Below, piece by piece: positions 10,433 to 21,916 of a stretch of 64,000 nt of DNA. Each line of letters starts with the position of its first letter. Within the stretch, counting starts at the first letter, position 1. Position numbers and translations under genes: made by a program. Source of the DNA: Brachycybe producta (lineage: Eukaryota > Arthropoda > Diplopoda > Playtdesmida > Andrognathidae); NCBI GenBank assembly GCA_036925085.1, contig JAUPFP010000006.1:5111131-5175130 (forward strand). Reading direction: 5' to 3'. The notes beneath the pieces are model-generated. The model had not been told where the DNA came from. It was given only the letters and a program-made list of their open reading frames with translations, and searched no databases.

Positions 10433-11277
10433 GAGGCTACATCGCAAAATTACTTCGAAAAATCTCCGCAGAGAGCGCTAGCATCGTTTTTCTATTGAGA
10501 CTAAAGACCCAATGTTAAAGAAAAAATGTTAATTTTCAAAATATACAATTGCGGCAATATATTTATTTTTTATTTTTAAATTTGTCCAATATTAAGTTTT
10601 CAAAGTGCAATAATGTGCACCTTAAATATTGCTGATCGAGTGATAGAATGACAAAAATTTAGTAAGTGTGGTTGTATTTTAAAAAAGTTTTTCAAAATTA
10701 CGAAATTCTAACTTTTATGTTAAATTCCATTGAGTACGCCCAAATAAGAAAAAAACATCCATTTAAATGCTCATAAAAATACGTAAAAATAATTTTTAAA
10801 ACCCAGAAAAAAAATCGGCACGTGCGCCAATGTGTTGGCTTCAATGTGATTTAATTGTGGTTCTTTAAACTTATTTTTAGGTATTTTTACAAGTATTTTA
10901 ATGGATGTTTTTTTTTTTTCTTATTTCATCAAACATGTTAAAAAGAACATGTTTAAACTCCATTGAGTACCAATGGAGTTTAAACATAAGAGTTAGAAAT
11001 TCGCGATTTCGAAATAGTTTTTAAAAATAGAACCGCACTTACCAATTTTTTGTCATTCTATCTATCACTCGATTAGCATATATTTAAAGTGCACTTTGCA
11101 ATTTTAAAACTAAATATTGGACAACTTTAAATATGAAAAATAAACATATTGCCGCCGCAACTGTGTATTTTAAAAATAAACGTTTTTTCTTTAACATTGT
11201 GTCTATGGGCCCAATAGAAAAACGATGCTAGCACCTCTTTGCAGAGATTTTTCGAAGTAATTTTGTGATGTAGCCTC
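10433..11277. mobile_element. TTAA-type foldback element (family 2), full copy, 845 bp
   Basis: TTAA at 10429-10432 and 11278-11281 borders an element that begins GAGGCTACATCGCAAAATTA and ends TTTTGTGATGTAGCCTC. The two halves are inverted copies over roughly 350-400 bp each, so the whole element can fold into one long hairpin. No coding capacity is visible. Relatives lie at 8863-9115 and 12957-13683. Confidence 0.85.
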
Positions 11278-11284
11278 TTAACTG

Positions 11285-12046
11285 GAAATCTAACTACAAT
11301 TCGCACTACATCTCGCTACTGCAATTTAGAAACTCTTCCAGTCTAATGTAAATTCTCAAGTGACCCAAAAAGAACACACAATCAATTGATGCGTTCGCTT
11401 GGTTTTAAATTAATTCTACAACTGTAACTTTTAATAAAAATTTATAAGTGTGTTTGCATTGTTTCCAACTGATTTTATTAGAACTATTTTAATATACCAA
11501 TGTTCACAATACATGTAGTTTTAAATTTTTTGTGGTATAGTCAGTCAGTCAATGCCTTTTTTGTACATTCTTTTTATGGGTGTGTATATTTATTCATATA
11601 CAGTCGACAGCTTGAATTTATTTTATTTCTTATATACATTATGTGTATACGAACGAGCAAATGTCGTTTGTTTCGTTTTGCATTTGGATTTTTAGAGTTT
11701 TTTTTTTTTCTTTCTTTCTATCTCTTATTTTCTTTCCACGATTACGGTATATAAAATACACCTTTACATAAGATCCGATCCAATTCTATGAGAAAGAAAG
11801 ATTTTTTTCTCTCTCTCTCTTTTTTTTTCTTTGATGTATATAGAATGTGTCAATTGTGTGAAGTTGTTCTTTTTTTATGTGGAAATACTTTGACAAGCAC
11901 ATTGCAATTTCTTCCATAATATGGTCTCAAAGGAATGTTGTCTCAGGTGTCATGTATTTCAGTGCAAGTTGTTACTATACATGTATACGTCTTGTATACC
12001 TTTGAAAACACATGAAAACACACTTCAATTCAGCTTTGAAAGACAG
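11285..12046. other. No gene recognised
   Basis: AT-rich sequence with pyrimidine tracts at about 11700-11830. Frames here are phenylalanine-rich and show no family similarity. Confidence 0.5.
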
Positions 12047-12281
12047 AGAGAGAGAGAGAGAAAGAGAGAGAGGCTCAGAGAGAGAAAGAGAGAGAGGCTA
12101 AGAGAGAGAGAGAAAGAAAGAAAGAAAGAAAGAGAGATAGAGAGAGAGAAAGAGAGTGGGAAAGAGAGAAAGAGAGAGAGAGGGATGTACAGAGAGGGGG
12201 AAAGAGAGAGAGAGAGAGAGGGGGGAAAGAGAGAGAGATGGACAGAGAGAGACACAGAGAGAGAGAGAGAGAGAATGAAAA
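12047..12281. repeat. GA-rich microsatellite array
   Basis: About 235 bp of GA, GAAA and GGA-type repeats. It produces a spurious Arg/Glu-rich frame on the plus strand and Ser/Leu-rich frames on the minus strand. Confidence 0.95.
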
Positions 12282-12762
12282 AAAAAAAAACAGCACAGAA
12301 CTTGTGGAAAGATACTTCAGTTTTTGAAAAATAAAAAGCCTCTCAGAAATATATTCAGTATTGTATAAAGAAATCCCACACACACAATATGCACACCAAA
12401 AAGATTTCTTGGGTAAGAATAGGAGATGATATTGAAAGTCGATTTTTAGCAGCTAGGGTCAATACCAATATATATTATACTGATACGTGGCCATAAAGTG
12501 CGGAAACATAGATAATACTGGTTTGTTACAATGTTTTGTCATTGAAGATATGTATTGTATTGTAACACCAATACACCATTGTTATGTCTATTTGCCTATG
12601 GTTTCCAGACGTTATTGCCACCCTGTAGGGACTTACATACAACTGCCGCTAGGAATTGTTGCATTTAGTGAGTGCTGGCTCATTTAATTATATATTTGTG
12701 CATCAAATGATTATAAATCATTATTTTGTGTGAATTTTATTTTTAAAGTTAATTGGTATGTG

Positions 12763-12834
12763 GGTTCCATGGTGTAATGGTTAGCACTCTGGACTTTGAA
12801 TCCAGTGATCCGAGTTCAAATCTCGGTGGAACCT
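12763..12834 (+). tRNA. tRNA-Gln (anticodon TTG)
   Basis: A 72-nt sequence folds as a complete tRNA. The acceptor stem is GGTTCCA with TGGAACC and discriminator T. The anticodon arm is CTGGA-CTTTGAA-TCCAG with anticodon TTG (reads CAA, Gln). The T arm contains GTTCAAATC. The internal pol III promoters are perfect: A box TGGTGTAATGG and B box GTTCAAATC. A short T tract (TTTGTTT) follows as a weak terminator. There is no intron and no encoded CCA, as expected for a eukaryotic nuclear tRNA gene. Confidence 0.95.
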
Positions 12835-12956
12835 TTGTTTCAATATTGAGTTTTGCGTTTGTGAAACGTTTTGAAAATTAAAATTCTTAAGCGAGTTTTA
12901 TTGTTATTATTTTGAATGAAATGAATTGAAAGTGTGCTTCATTAAGCCAAAATTAA

Positions 12957-13683
12957 GCCGGGATTACGCAATCCCGTAGATCCCCCATAGACTCGATGTT
13001 AAAGAAATAACGTTAATTTAAAATACTAAGTCGCGGCAATATATTTATTTTTAATGGTTCAAAGTGCAATGTGCACCTTAAATATATGCTGATCGAGTGA
13101 TAGAATGACAAAAAAATTGGTAAGTGCGGCTCTGTTTTTAAAAACTATTTCAAAATCGCGAATTTCTAACTCTTATGTTAAACTCCATTGATTAGGCCCT
13201 CGTAAGAAAAAAACACCCATTAAAATGGTCATAAAAATACGTAAAAATAATTAAAAAAAAACAGAAACAAAAATCAGCACGTGTGCCAATGTGTTGGCTT
13301 CACTGTGGTTTAATTGTGTTTTTTTTTAAATTATTTTTACGAGCATTTTAATGGATGTTTTTTGCTTACGAGCGCGTACTCAATAGTTTAACATAAGAGT
13401 TAGAAATTCGCAATTTTGAAATAGTTTTTAAAAATAGAACCGCACTTACCAATTTTTTGTCATTCTATCACTCGATCAGCATATATTTAAGGTGCACATA
13501 GCACTTTGAAAACTTAATGTTGGACAACTTTAAATATGAGAAATAAACATATTGCCGCCGCGACTCTTGTGTATTTTAAAAATTAGCATTTTTTTCTTTA
13601 CCATCGGGTCTATGGGCTAAATAGAAAAACTATGCTAGCGCTCTTTGCGGAGATCTTTCGGAGTAATTTTGTGATGTAGCCTC
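12957..13683. mobile_element. TTAA-type foldback element (family 2), copy with shortened left end
   Basis: TTAA lies at 12953-12956 and 13684-13687. The right end (TTTTGTGATGTAGCCTC) and both inner arms match the copy at 10433-11277. The first about 50 bp of the left arm are replaced or deleted (GCCGGGATTACGCAATCCCG). It starts about 120 bp downstream of the tRNA gene. Confidence 0.75.
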
Positions 13684-13689
13684 TTAAGA

Positions 13690-14300
13690 AAATCATACGC
13701 TCCATGACCTTCTCTAGTACATTAAAAAATCCTAACACTATGTTGAATGTTGATATTCCAGTTGCCAAGTTGGTATGTACAGTATGTATTGTACATTATA
13801 GAAGGCCTACGTGCCGTTTCTAACTTTCTACATGTATAATCTACTGTATACAAAAATGATAGTTTTGATCGTTTTTTGGTGGAAGCATCTGCATGGCCAA
13901 TATAATAATTTGAGGAAAGAAGGTGAAACTTATGTTTCCCCTAATGACGTAGGCTTTTACGTTTGGTATGTCTGAGTTCAGGCAGATGTTGTCTGTCTTG
14001 TCTTGAAATTGTTTTTTTTTTCTTCTGGATGTTGCCAGAATTAGTTTACATTTTTTTATGTTGTTGCTGTTGAATTGTTTCGAATAGGAATTGATAATCA
14101 ATATTTATATGATGAATACAAAGGTTACACGAACGCTCAGTGTTTCACATAGAAATATATAGATTTTGCATCTCAAAACAAAATGTTAAAAAATAATGTT
14201 CTACATTTAACAAATTTAAAAATTATTAGTATTATCATTTTTGCGGGTGGCTTTATATATCCCTTTATATGTCCCACCATACGGCGCCACTGCAATGGCA
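13690..14300. other. No gene recognised
   Basis: AT-rich DNA with no plausible exon or repeat structure that I could define. Confidence 0.4.
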
Positions 14301-14309
14301 AATACTATG

Positions 14310-14406
14310 GATTGGAATACTTGCAGCAGTTACTTTTAATGATGATTACTTCACAATTGGCCCTTGGGCCACATTTGTTGAATATTGCATAAAAATCCGA
14401 GCCCTA
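14310..14406. mobile_element. Fragment of a hAT-like MITE (GGGCTCGGATTTTTATGCA family)
   Basis: It ends TTGCATAAAAATCCGAGCCCTAG, the inverted terminus of the copy at 47381-47697, preceded by AATTGGCCCTTGGGCCA as in the copy at 46900. A second, shorter end fragment lies at 15150-15174. Confidence 0.6.
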
Positions 14407-14948
14407 GTGATTATGTATGAACTGTACTATGCCAATAAATACATTTTTCATCAGGAGCATAACGAAATGGTATAAATTGATGATGCAACATCAAGTTGGT
14501 TTCATGCTGTTAGTGAAGGTGTGTGTATCCTTCCTTCATGACAATGACAATATGGCATTCCGTTTATCATGGAAAGTAATGTGAGTCGTTTACAATATAC
14601 AGTATAGAGGCCTCATGCTATTATTCATAAAAAATATCAAAATTTAATGTTGATTCGTACAAACTTCTCGTAGATTGTTGTTTTATGTAAGAACTATTTC
14701 AATTTGACACTCTTGTCAAAAGCTCATTTTTTAAAGGTGGTGGGACTGAAGGATTTTAGTTATAAATCGTACTCCTATGGCGACGTTACCATGGATACGT
14801 ATCAGCACGTGGCCCAAAATAGATGAATAAATTATGGTGTGACCAATAGATTTTTTTTTATTAGAATTAAATTACAAATGATGCCACAAGATGGAGTTAG
14901 GTGAATTCACGTGGCCAGTTCCTTAGATCTCTATGGACGTGGCTAAAG

Positions 14949-15135
14949 CCTCGTTTTCATAGCGATAGTTCTTTTGTGAGAGTAGCTGTCATGAAAGTCG
15001 AGTAGTTCACTCTCACGTGATAGTTCTGTCATGACAGTGATGTTTGACATCACACCAGCATTTAAGCAATGTGTTTGAGACAACAACAGGGTTGCCGCTC
15101 ACCCTTCAAAAGCCAAATTTCCCTACAAAGTGAAC
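14949..15135. mobile_element. Truncated copy of the TAA-flanked MITE at 43085-43670
   Basis: It opens TAA AGCCTCGTTTTCA and shares CGATAGTTCT, GAGAGTAGCTGTCATG and CCAAATTTCCCTACAAAGTG with the larger copy at 43.1-43.7 kb, but it lacks the right end. Confidence 0.65.
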
Positions 15136-15417
15136 ATTTCTCATATAATGATATTGCATAAAAATCCGAGCCCTGCTAATAATGTAAAAGTGTGACTGCA
15201 ATTGAATGTGGAATAACTTGCAGCACAAAATCAATGTGATGCTAAGTAATGGTACTAAATTCTCCAAGGTGTAAAAAGACATTTTGTAGCCACCTTGTAC
15301 AAGAATGTAACTGATAAGCAGTGATAACTATGTGATTCGTAATCATAACTTTACGACAGGCAACAAATAATAGTAGTGGTAATGTCATAAAATTGCAGTT
15401 AGCCTACATCGATAACA

Positions 15418-15439
15418 AAAAAAAAAAAAAAAAAAAAAT
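15418..15439. repeat. Poly(A) tract
   Basis: A run of about 21 A. No retroposed body was recognised upstream. Confidence 0.85.
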
Positions 15440-15714
15440 ACAAGTCCTGCCAAAGCTCTCTTAAAATGTGAGACATTGAGCCTCATCATGACGTTATTCT
15501 TCTTTCACGAAACTGTTAGAAAGATTACTTTTCTTCTGAATTCGATCTATACCAAATATTACTAACAGCCTATATATTATATTGTAGCTAGCCTCGAAGC
15601 AAATGATACATTTAGATGATCATGTTCAAAAAAAAAATATTACTATATACATGTATACCCAAGGGTTTACAAAACCGCGAGTTTTGAAGGAATGACATTA
15701 GATATAATAGAAGG

Positions 15715-16331
15715 CATTGGTCTCAAACTGAGGGCCCGCGGGCCACTTGTGACTCGCAGCGACCTTTTGAGTGGCTCTTGGATAGTTTTCACACAAAACA
15801 AAATTTAAAAAAAAGATTGAAACAAACTCTGGCAGCAAATTCTACTTGTTTGTCAGCCGTGACAAATGAATGGATATTTTTGATCTGGTTACTTGGGTTC
15901 TGTCAATATTCGGAATAACATAGACAGACATGTGAACAGTTTTTCTCCAGGATGAACCCTTGTGAAAACCGTGGAGAGGAATAGGCTCACAGATTCTCAT
16001 TTAGTTTCATTGTTAAATGTAGCGACTGCTCAACGTTTTCCCTCCCAAACATTGACTATTTTGTTAATGGCACTTTTCATCAACAAAATGGTCAATGTTT
16101 GGTGTCAGTCAGGTCAAAACTCAAAAGACTTATAAATAAGTTTTTTTTTATTTTGATTTCAACCGTATTTAAAATAAATTACACTAATTACACTTTCCCA
16201 CTGATCCTTCCCCTTTGCAACTGCACCAAAAATCTGATTTCTATCTCTAAAATTTGGCAGTCTTTGAAAATCAGGTCTGGCCCACGAGCCGAACTAAAAC
16301 GCCTGAGTGGCCCACGAGTTTGAGACAACTA
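15715..16331 (+). mobile_element. hAT transposon remnant with C-terminal transposase fragment
   Basis: The ends are inverted: TTGGTCTCAAACTGAGGGCC on the left and GGCCCACGAGTTTGAGACAA on the right. The flanks ATAGAAGG (15707-15714) and ATATAAGG (16332-16339) are an 8-bp hAT-type duplication with one change. The interior, read on the plus strand, gives CEQFFSRMNPCENRGEE and, in a shifted frame, RLTDSHLVSLLNVATAQRFP. Both belong to the C-terminal dimerisation region of hAT transposases of the Charlie/ZBED kind. The element is short, frameshifted and carries stops: a dead, internally deleted copy. Confidence 0.85.
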
Positions 16332-16456
16332 ATATAAGGCCACAATTGAAAAAAAAAAAGAATTGGTCTACTTACTTACTGATGGGTCATTAATGAATGG
16401 CTGTAAGATACAAAACTGACATTCACCTAACAATATCTTATCTTAATTTTCTTTTC

Positions 16457-16476
16457 TCTCTCTCTCTCTCTCTCTA
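16457..16476. repeat. (CT)n microsatellite
   Basis: About ten CT dinucleotides. Confidence 0.85.
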
Positions 16477-17214
16477 TGTGGTTTTTTTATTTCTGACTTT
16501 TGTATTATATTTTTTTTTCTAAGTGCCTTTCAATGTTTCACTTTTTTTTTTGTTTTTTTTTTGCAGGAAACAGTAGTTGTTTCTACTATTGTTTTCGTAA
16601 ATGTACAAAAGAAAAAAAGATGTCTTTGGACGATTCTTTTTCTTTCTTCAAGGCAAGATCAAGGTAGTATCTTAGATTACATTTAAGTTCTAACAAGATA
16701 TAAGGTTGATTTTTTTTGTTTCCTTTGTGTACGAGCTTAAAGCTCATACATCAAAAAAGACAACTTTTCTTCTTTAAATTGCATTATATGCCATCTTATT
16801 GGGTTTATTCGTATTGGCTGTTTTTTTTTCTTCTTCGTGTGTGCTAAGTTTATTTGGTGCCCATTTGTTACAACCTTATTTTATTGAGTTCTTACATCTT
16901 ACACAATAAATAATGTAATGTAGTTAAACTTTACTTTAGATAAGCTTAAAAACAAACAAGGTGATGGCAGTTAAGCCCCCTATCACACTAGCAACTATTG
17001 ATGAAACTTTGATGCAGGAAAACTTGCAATGTGACATGCAACTTCTTTGTTTATAGTGATATATGACATGCAACCTGATAAAACTTTCTTTTCAACTAGT
17101 GGTGAGACTCAAGTCTCTTTTCAGTTGCACATGTTCAACTTCTAGAGAGACTTAGTATGAAGCTTTCTGACAATCAACCAATCAGGCTGTATGCCGTAAA
17201 TGACATCAAAACTT

Positions 17215-17560
17215 TGAGTTAGTAAGCGAGCATTCTCGCTCAATAATCGTATGGGAGTACCGGTTCGAGAGCGAGCAAAATATTCGCTTGTTCAAGAAAA
17301 GATCGGATGGATGGCGGTATATCAGACTTGTTCGTGCTCGCTTCGTGTGCGACAGAAATTATAGTATTGTTAAAATGCCTCTGGGAGATGCAGTGTGGTT
17401 CAAGTGCTCGCTGTGAACGATGGATCAATTGCGAACTAGAACATATTCGTTTCGATATGGATGCAAGGTGAGCCTTTCAAGGGAACACGAGCAAACGTCG
17501 GCGAGCATTTGCAAATATTTGCTCTTGCTCTCTCTTTTGGCGATTGCCCAACCTTAGAGG
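17215..17560. repeat. Possible foldback repeat rich in GCGAGC
   Basis: It is richer in GC than its surroundings, with several GCGAGC/GCTCGC words in both orientations. Arms near 17270 (GAGAGCGAGCAAAATATT) and 17525 (AATATTTGCTCTTGCTCTC) are loosely inverted. The element ends were not resolved. Confidence 0.3.
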
Positions 17561-18776
17561 AAACGTTCTCTTTTCTTCATTTATTTAAGTTAACCAGTTT
17601 TCTTGAGTTGACAAAGAGTGTAGGTAGATTTAGTTTCTTGCAAAATGTCTAACGAGGAGTAAATGATGGACACTACAAGTATATGCGTTGGTAACAAGAG
17701 TTTTGCTTTTTGTTTGAGGCATGTCATTGTCATTGCTGTCAATTTAAAGAGAAGAAAGAAAAAAATACCCGCTGAAGTTGTTTGAACAATTGTTAGAAAT
17801 CAATGTCTTTTGGGGTCTTTTGGATTTTGATTTTTTTGTGTGTGTAATGCTACACGTATACAGACTCTTGACAGATATTGTAACATTTGTAAAACATGCC
17901 TATAGGCTGTTACTGCCTTACTCTACTAACAATAATGAGTAACGTTGCTTGATCTATTGCAAACTGTGCAATGTTTTTACACTGGAATTTGAATGTGACA
18001 ACATTTGTCTGTCTATTTTTCTAGTGAGTAGTTTGTTGATGGATGGAGTGAGTGGGTTTATCGATTTTTGTAGTTTAGTGGAATTTGCAACTTCTCGTGT
18101 ATTTTTTTTAGTGTTGCAATGATTTTTACAATCGTTTCTATCTGACATTTATGTTTTGTGTGAATTATAACTCGATATGCTAAGTTACAAAAGGTATATT
18201 TTTCCAGAGTGATGCAAATGTGTCTGTTAGTGACATTGGGCGAGTTTTCTCGTTTCTGATTTTGTTCAGTAAAGGGTAACAATATTTCACAACTTTTCGG
18301 TCGTACAATAGATGTCACGAGAGGTAAAATCGGCAACCCCGGCTGGCCCGCCGACAACAGAGTCGGCACTTTCACCCCGACGCAGCAGAGAAGCCGAAAC
18401 GCAGGGGGGGGGGGGCAAAAGGGCCAGCCACGTCACAAATTTGTGACACAACACACATTTTTTTTAATACTAAATGTTCACAACTGCACAGGCAGAGTTG
18501 GCAAAATGTTGCTTAGTACCGAGACAAAATGCGATAGTTTGTGAAATGGCAGATAAAACAAAATCAAAACGGAACAATAAGTAAATAATTTACCTACTAC
18601 GATTTATTTTCCTTTATTAGGTGGTATTTTGCCGAATGTGTCGCCTTAGGCGCAGGGGGTACAAATTTTAAACCTCGAAGAGGTCGCAAGAAACCCTTGA
18701 GCGGACCCCCAAGAAACTTCGTAGTCTTTATGTGTTTGATTCTTTACATCAATTGGAGGCACCATAAGGCAAAGAG

Positions 18777-19097
18777 TTAAAGAGCCCATTGCGACGTGGC
18801 AATTCCAGATGATGGTTGTGACCCCCTCTCTGTTGAATCTTCATGCTCAGCAGCTGCCATCCGCCATATTCTGCCTTTCCAACCTTCCTCACGTATGGTA
18901 ACCATGCGAGGGAGGAAGGTGAGCAAGTCAACAACTGGCGAAAAATCTGGGATCATCAAAGTGTCGCCGTGTATGTGAGTTAACGAGCGATCGACTCCCA
19001 ACACGTGTATATCATCATCCATCAAAGATGGCGGGGGTATAATGTTCGAAATCTCACAAAAGTTACCTTTTAAATGGCGAAAGCTGTCAACATCCAA
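18777..19097 (-). CDS. Hypothetical open frame of unknown nature
   Basis: A minus-strand frame of 106 codons without ATG at its head, with an unremarkable but balanced composition: SLMDDDIHVLGVDRSL, then THIHGDTLMIPDFSPVVDLL, then MVTIREEGWKGRIWRMAAAE. It lies in a stretch of higher GC than its neighbours and ends at TAA. It could be an exon, a piece of a degraded element, or chance. No splice sites or family could be assigned. Confidence 0.2.
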   Translation of the reverse strand: MDVDSFRHLKGNFCEISNIIPPPSLMDDDIHVLGVDRSLTHIHGDTLMIPDFSPVVDLLTFLPRMVTIREEGWKGRIWRMAAAEHEDSTERGSQPSSGIATSQWAL

Positions 19098-20100
19098 ACA
19101 GGAATGTTTAGACTGTAGTAGATTATTCTAGTCTTTAGTGAGGCTCAATCTCTTAGCAAGATTCAGAAATACAGAATACATATGTCCCTATGTTCAAGAA
19201 TGTGTCATTCGGTAAGGTTTGTAGGGTCCTTAAATTTTCAGTTTAATTGGGTTTGTGAGCTAAGCCCAGTTAAATGAACACAGTCATGGGTGTTAGAGGC
19301 TTCGCAGTAGGGCCTAGTCCTCAATAATATACACCTCAAATAGATTCGATAGATTCGGCTGTAAATTGGAGAGCAAATTGAACAACGATCTAGATAGATT
19401 TATGCATATTTCAATTTCTATATATTTATTTGTGCTTTTTTTAATGCATACATACAGTAGTATATATTGCGTTTAAATTGAATGTGCTGTTTTGTATGCA
19501 AGGGTTAAATAATAAATATAGACTTATGGTAGATTTGAAGATTTTTTTTTCGACTTGAAATTTTATTGTTCATTTTTTTTTAGTTTATGCGAGTCCTCAA
19601 GAAATGTTTCATGTTTTTTTCCTCTTCCTCCTCCTCAAAACATGGAAAGATGTATAAAAAAATAATAATATCGTATTGTTAGACTATAATTCTTGAAGGA
19701 AACGTTGCAGAAATAAAAAAGGTTCTTCTAACGAGTAGGTTTGTCAATGGACCAAATGATTCGATTTTATTTTCTCTGTATAATCTTTAAAAAGAATCAT
19801 TTAAGGGGGGTCTAGATTTCATCTGGAATTCAACCATTTGGAATTTATTATTTTTTTTTCTTCTAAGTTCTTACTTTCACCTTCTTTTTTTTACATAACT
19901 ATCAACACTGATGATATTTTTTTCCGCCTCACTCATTCATAAAATCCTTTTTTGCCTTTAAGAAAGCCAATGGGGTCGATGGGAAGGAGGAGGATGTAGA
20001 GAGTCTTTACATAATGAGGATCTTTCCTCAGTTTCTACCATAATTCTATATCATTTTTTTGTTGTTAAATTTAGCTTTTGAATCATCTTTTTATGGTGGT

Positions 20101-20225
20101 TGTCAATTGAATTTGGAGTGCACTTTTCACTTGTGATTTCTTCAGGCTTTTAACAATGCATTTTGTATGTTGCATTTGGACTGTTTTCTCTCTGCCATAG
20201 GCCTGAATGGCTGTTTACAACTTTA
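20101..20225 (+). repeat. Unclassified interspersed repeat, 3' fragment
   Basis: It shares AACAATGCATTTTGTATGTTG, then ATTTGGACT, then CTGCCAT...GGCTG with the ends of the copies at 2.3 and 56.4 kb. Confidence 0.45.
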
Positions 20226-20229
20226 AGCC

Positions 20230-20786
20230 TGGGTTTTCTAAGATAACGGTACCGTAATATAGCGGCCGGCCCCTTAATATGACGATAAATGACGCCACAA
20301 AAAACCGTTTTTGTAGATCTGTAAAATAGATGTGGTTTTCTTGAGAGTGGTAAGCACCGCGTGCAGTTCTCAAAAAAAAAAAAACCACATCCATTTACAT
20401 TTATGAAAACGTTTTTTTTGGGACGCCATTTACCGCAGGCCCGGCCTTAGGGCAAGGCGAGCGAGGCACCCGTCTTGGGCCCCACGCTTTCATTGGCCGC
20501 TGACTAAACATTTTTTTTACTACTGTAAAATAAATGAAACAATTATGTATTACTGTGAATACATAATTACATATGTATTAAAATAACGTGAATTCGAGTT
20601 GAATCAGCTGTTTGAATAATTGTTCAACTGCATTTGTAGGCAATCAACTCCAAACTGCAATTTTGTTTGCATTGGGTCCCCGCTAACCGCTTGGTGCCTC
20701 GGGGCTCGCATACTCTAGGGCCTGGCCTGCATTTACCGTCATATTACGGGCCACTATTTCACGGTACCACTATCTTAGGAAACCCA
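20230..20786. mobile_element. MITE with TGGGTTTTCTAAGATA termini, split by a second MITE
   Basis: The left end TGGGTTTTCTAAGATAACGG plus TACCGTAATAT is inverted at the right end as ATATTACGG, then CGGTACCACTATCTTAGGAA, then ACCCA. The interior contains an extra inverted pair (AAAACCACATC / GATGTGGTTTTC). A hAT-type MITE lies inside at 20435-20730. Confidence 0.7.
20435..20730. mobile_element. hAT-type MITE nested in the MITE at 20230-20786
   Basis: The termini GCAGGCCCGGCCTTAGGGCA and (inverted) CCTAGAGTATGCGAGC, then GAGGCACC, are flanked by ATTTACC at 20428-20434 and 20731-20737. The match extends to 8 bp (ATTTACCG) if the first G is counted to the target. CAGG-type termini and an 8-bp duplication fit hAT. 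The remainder is noncoding. Confidence 0.7.
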
Positions 20787-21219
20787 ATTCCTGTATCTAT
20801 CTACAACCTGAATACATGAATTTTATTACTGACTTTGAAATAAAAAATACTATACAAGTAGCTATATGATCTGTGACAGACAGACAGGGATAACAGTCTT
20901 AAAGTGAAGCAGACAAAATTTGCATTGTCCAAACGAGAAAATATAAGCACGGTGGTGGTGGTGCAACTGATAAGACGCACTGTCAGAAAATTATGAAGCC
21001 CATAAAATTATATGCTTCTTTTGTACAAAATTCCTTGCAAGTGAGTTAGTTAAATTATGAAATCACCCTAGGGAAAAAAAACAGACCAGTAATAAAGAAT
21101 CTGTTTATGCAGAAATCTCTTTCTAGTTTTGTTGTAATGGTCACCCCTATCCAAATAAATTTGTCCTACAAAGTTTACTTCAAGTTAGTTTAAACAAGAT
21201 CCTTCTAATAACCTAAGGA

Positions 21220-21602
21220 CTGGTATAAATAAAAGTATCTGCTCTTTGCTCACGTTTTTAGAGCAGATGCTTTAAATAAAATGTGCGAGTAGATGCAAAA
21301 ACTGGGAACATCTTATCTTATGAGCACCTGCTCAAGCTTTGAGAAACTGCTTAATTTTGCATAAATAAAAATGAATACTTTCTTTGTAAATTGAGTAGGT
21401 GCTCCATAGTTTGGCTGGTTGTCAATTTTATGATGTGAAAGTGAACACCTACTCAAATTGCCGGAGTAAGTTGCTCTGTTTCCTCATGGCAAATTTATTC
21501 ATACGAAAATTAAGCACATAGTCATTTCTTGAGTGCCTGCTTCGAATTTTTTTTTTTGAGTAGCTGCTCGTGAGTGCATGCTCAACTTTATCAATACCAC
21601 CC
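21220..21602. mobile_element. Foldback MITE built from GAGTAGGTGCTC-like words
   Basis: The left end GGTATAAATAAAAGTATCTG, then CTC, is inverted at the right as GAGTGCATGCTCAACTTTAT, then CAATACC. Inside, words such as GAGCACCTGCTC, GAGTAGGTGCTC and GAGTAGCTGCTC recur in both orientations. No target duplication was fixed. Confidence 0.5.
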
Positions 21603-21674
21603 AGGATCATGTTCTCACTAGCACCTACTACTAAACAAGTTCGCCTTAGTAATGTTGCAGTCCCACTAACTAAT

Positions 21675-21916
21675 TCAACACCTGCAGGTTATTTAATTTG
21701 TTACTGTCAATCTGCGGAATCAGTCAATCTGCAGATTGCCTAGGGAATTTGCAAAACCACTAAACTGCTTGGGAATCTGCAAAATTAAATACATTTTAGG
21801 TGTTGAATTTTGCAGATTCCCTAACAGGTTGGATGTTTTACAGATTGCCTAGGCAATCTGCAGGTTGACCGATTCCGCAGATTGACAGTAACATATATAA
21901 GTAACCTGCAGACAAC
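21675..21916. mobile_element. Foldback MITE with CAATCTGCGGAATC arms
   Basis: Arms of about 75 bp: CTGCAGGTTA, then GTTACTGTCAATCTGCGGAA, then CAGATTGCCTAGG. They are inverted on the right as CCTAGGCAATCTGCAGG, then ATTCCGCAGATTGACAGTAA, then TAACCTGCAG. The central part repeats AATCTGC/GCAGATT words. Confidence 0.7.

Noticed and set aside
11921-12383. Frames rich in Arg/Glu or Ser/Leu over the GA arrays
   Set aside because: Microsatellite artefacts; no balanced coding composition.
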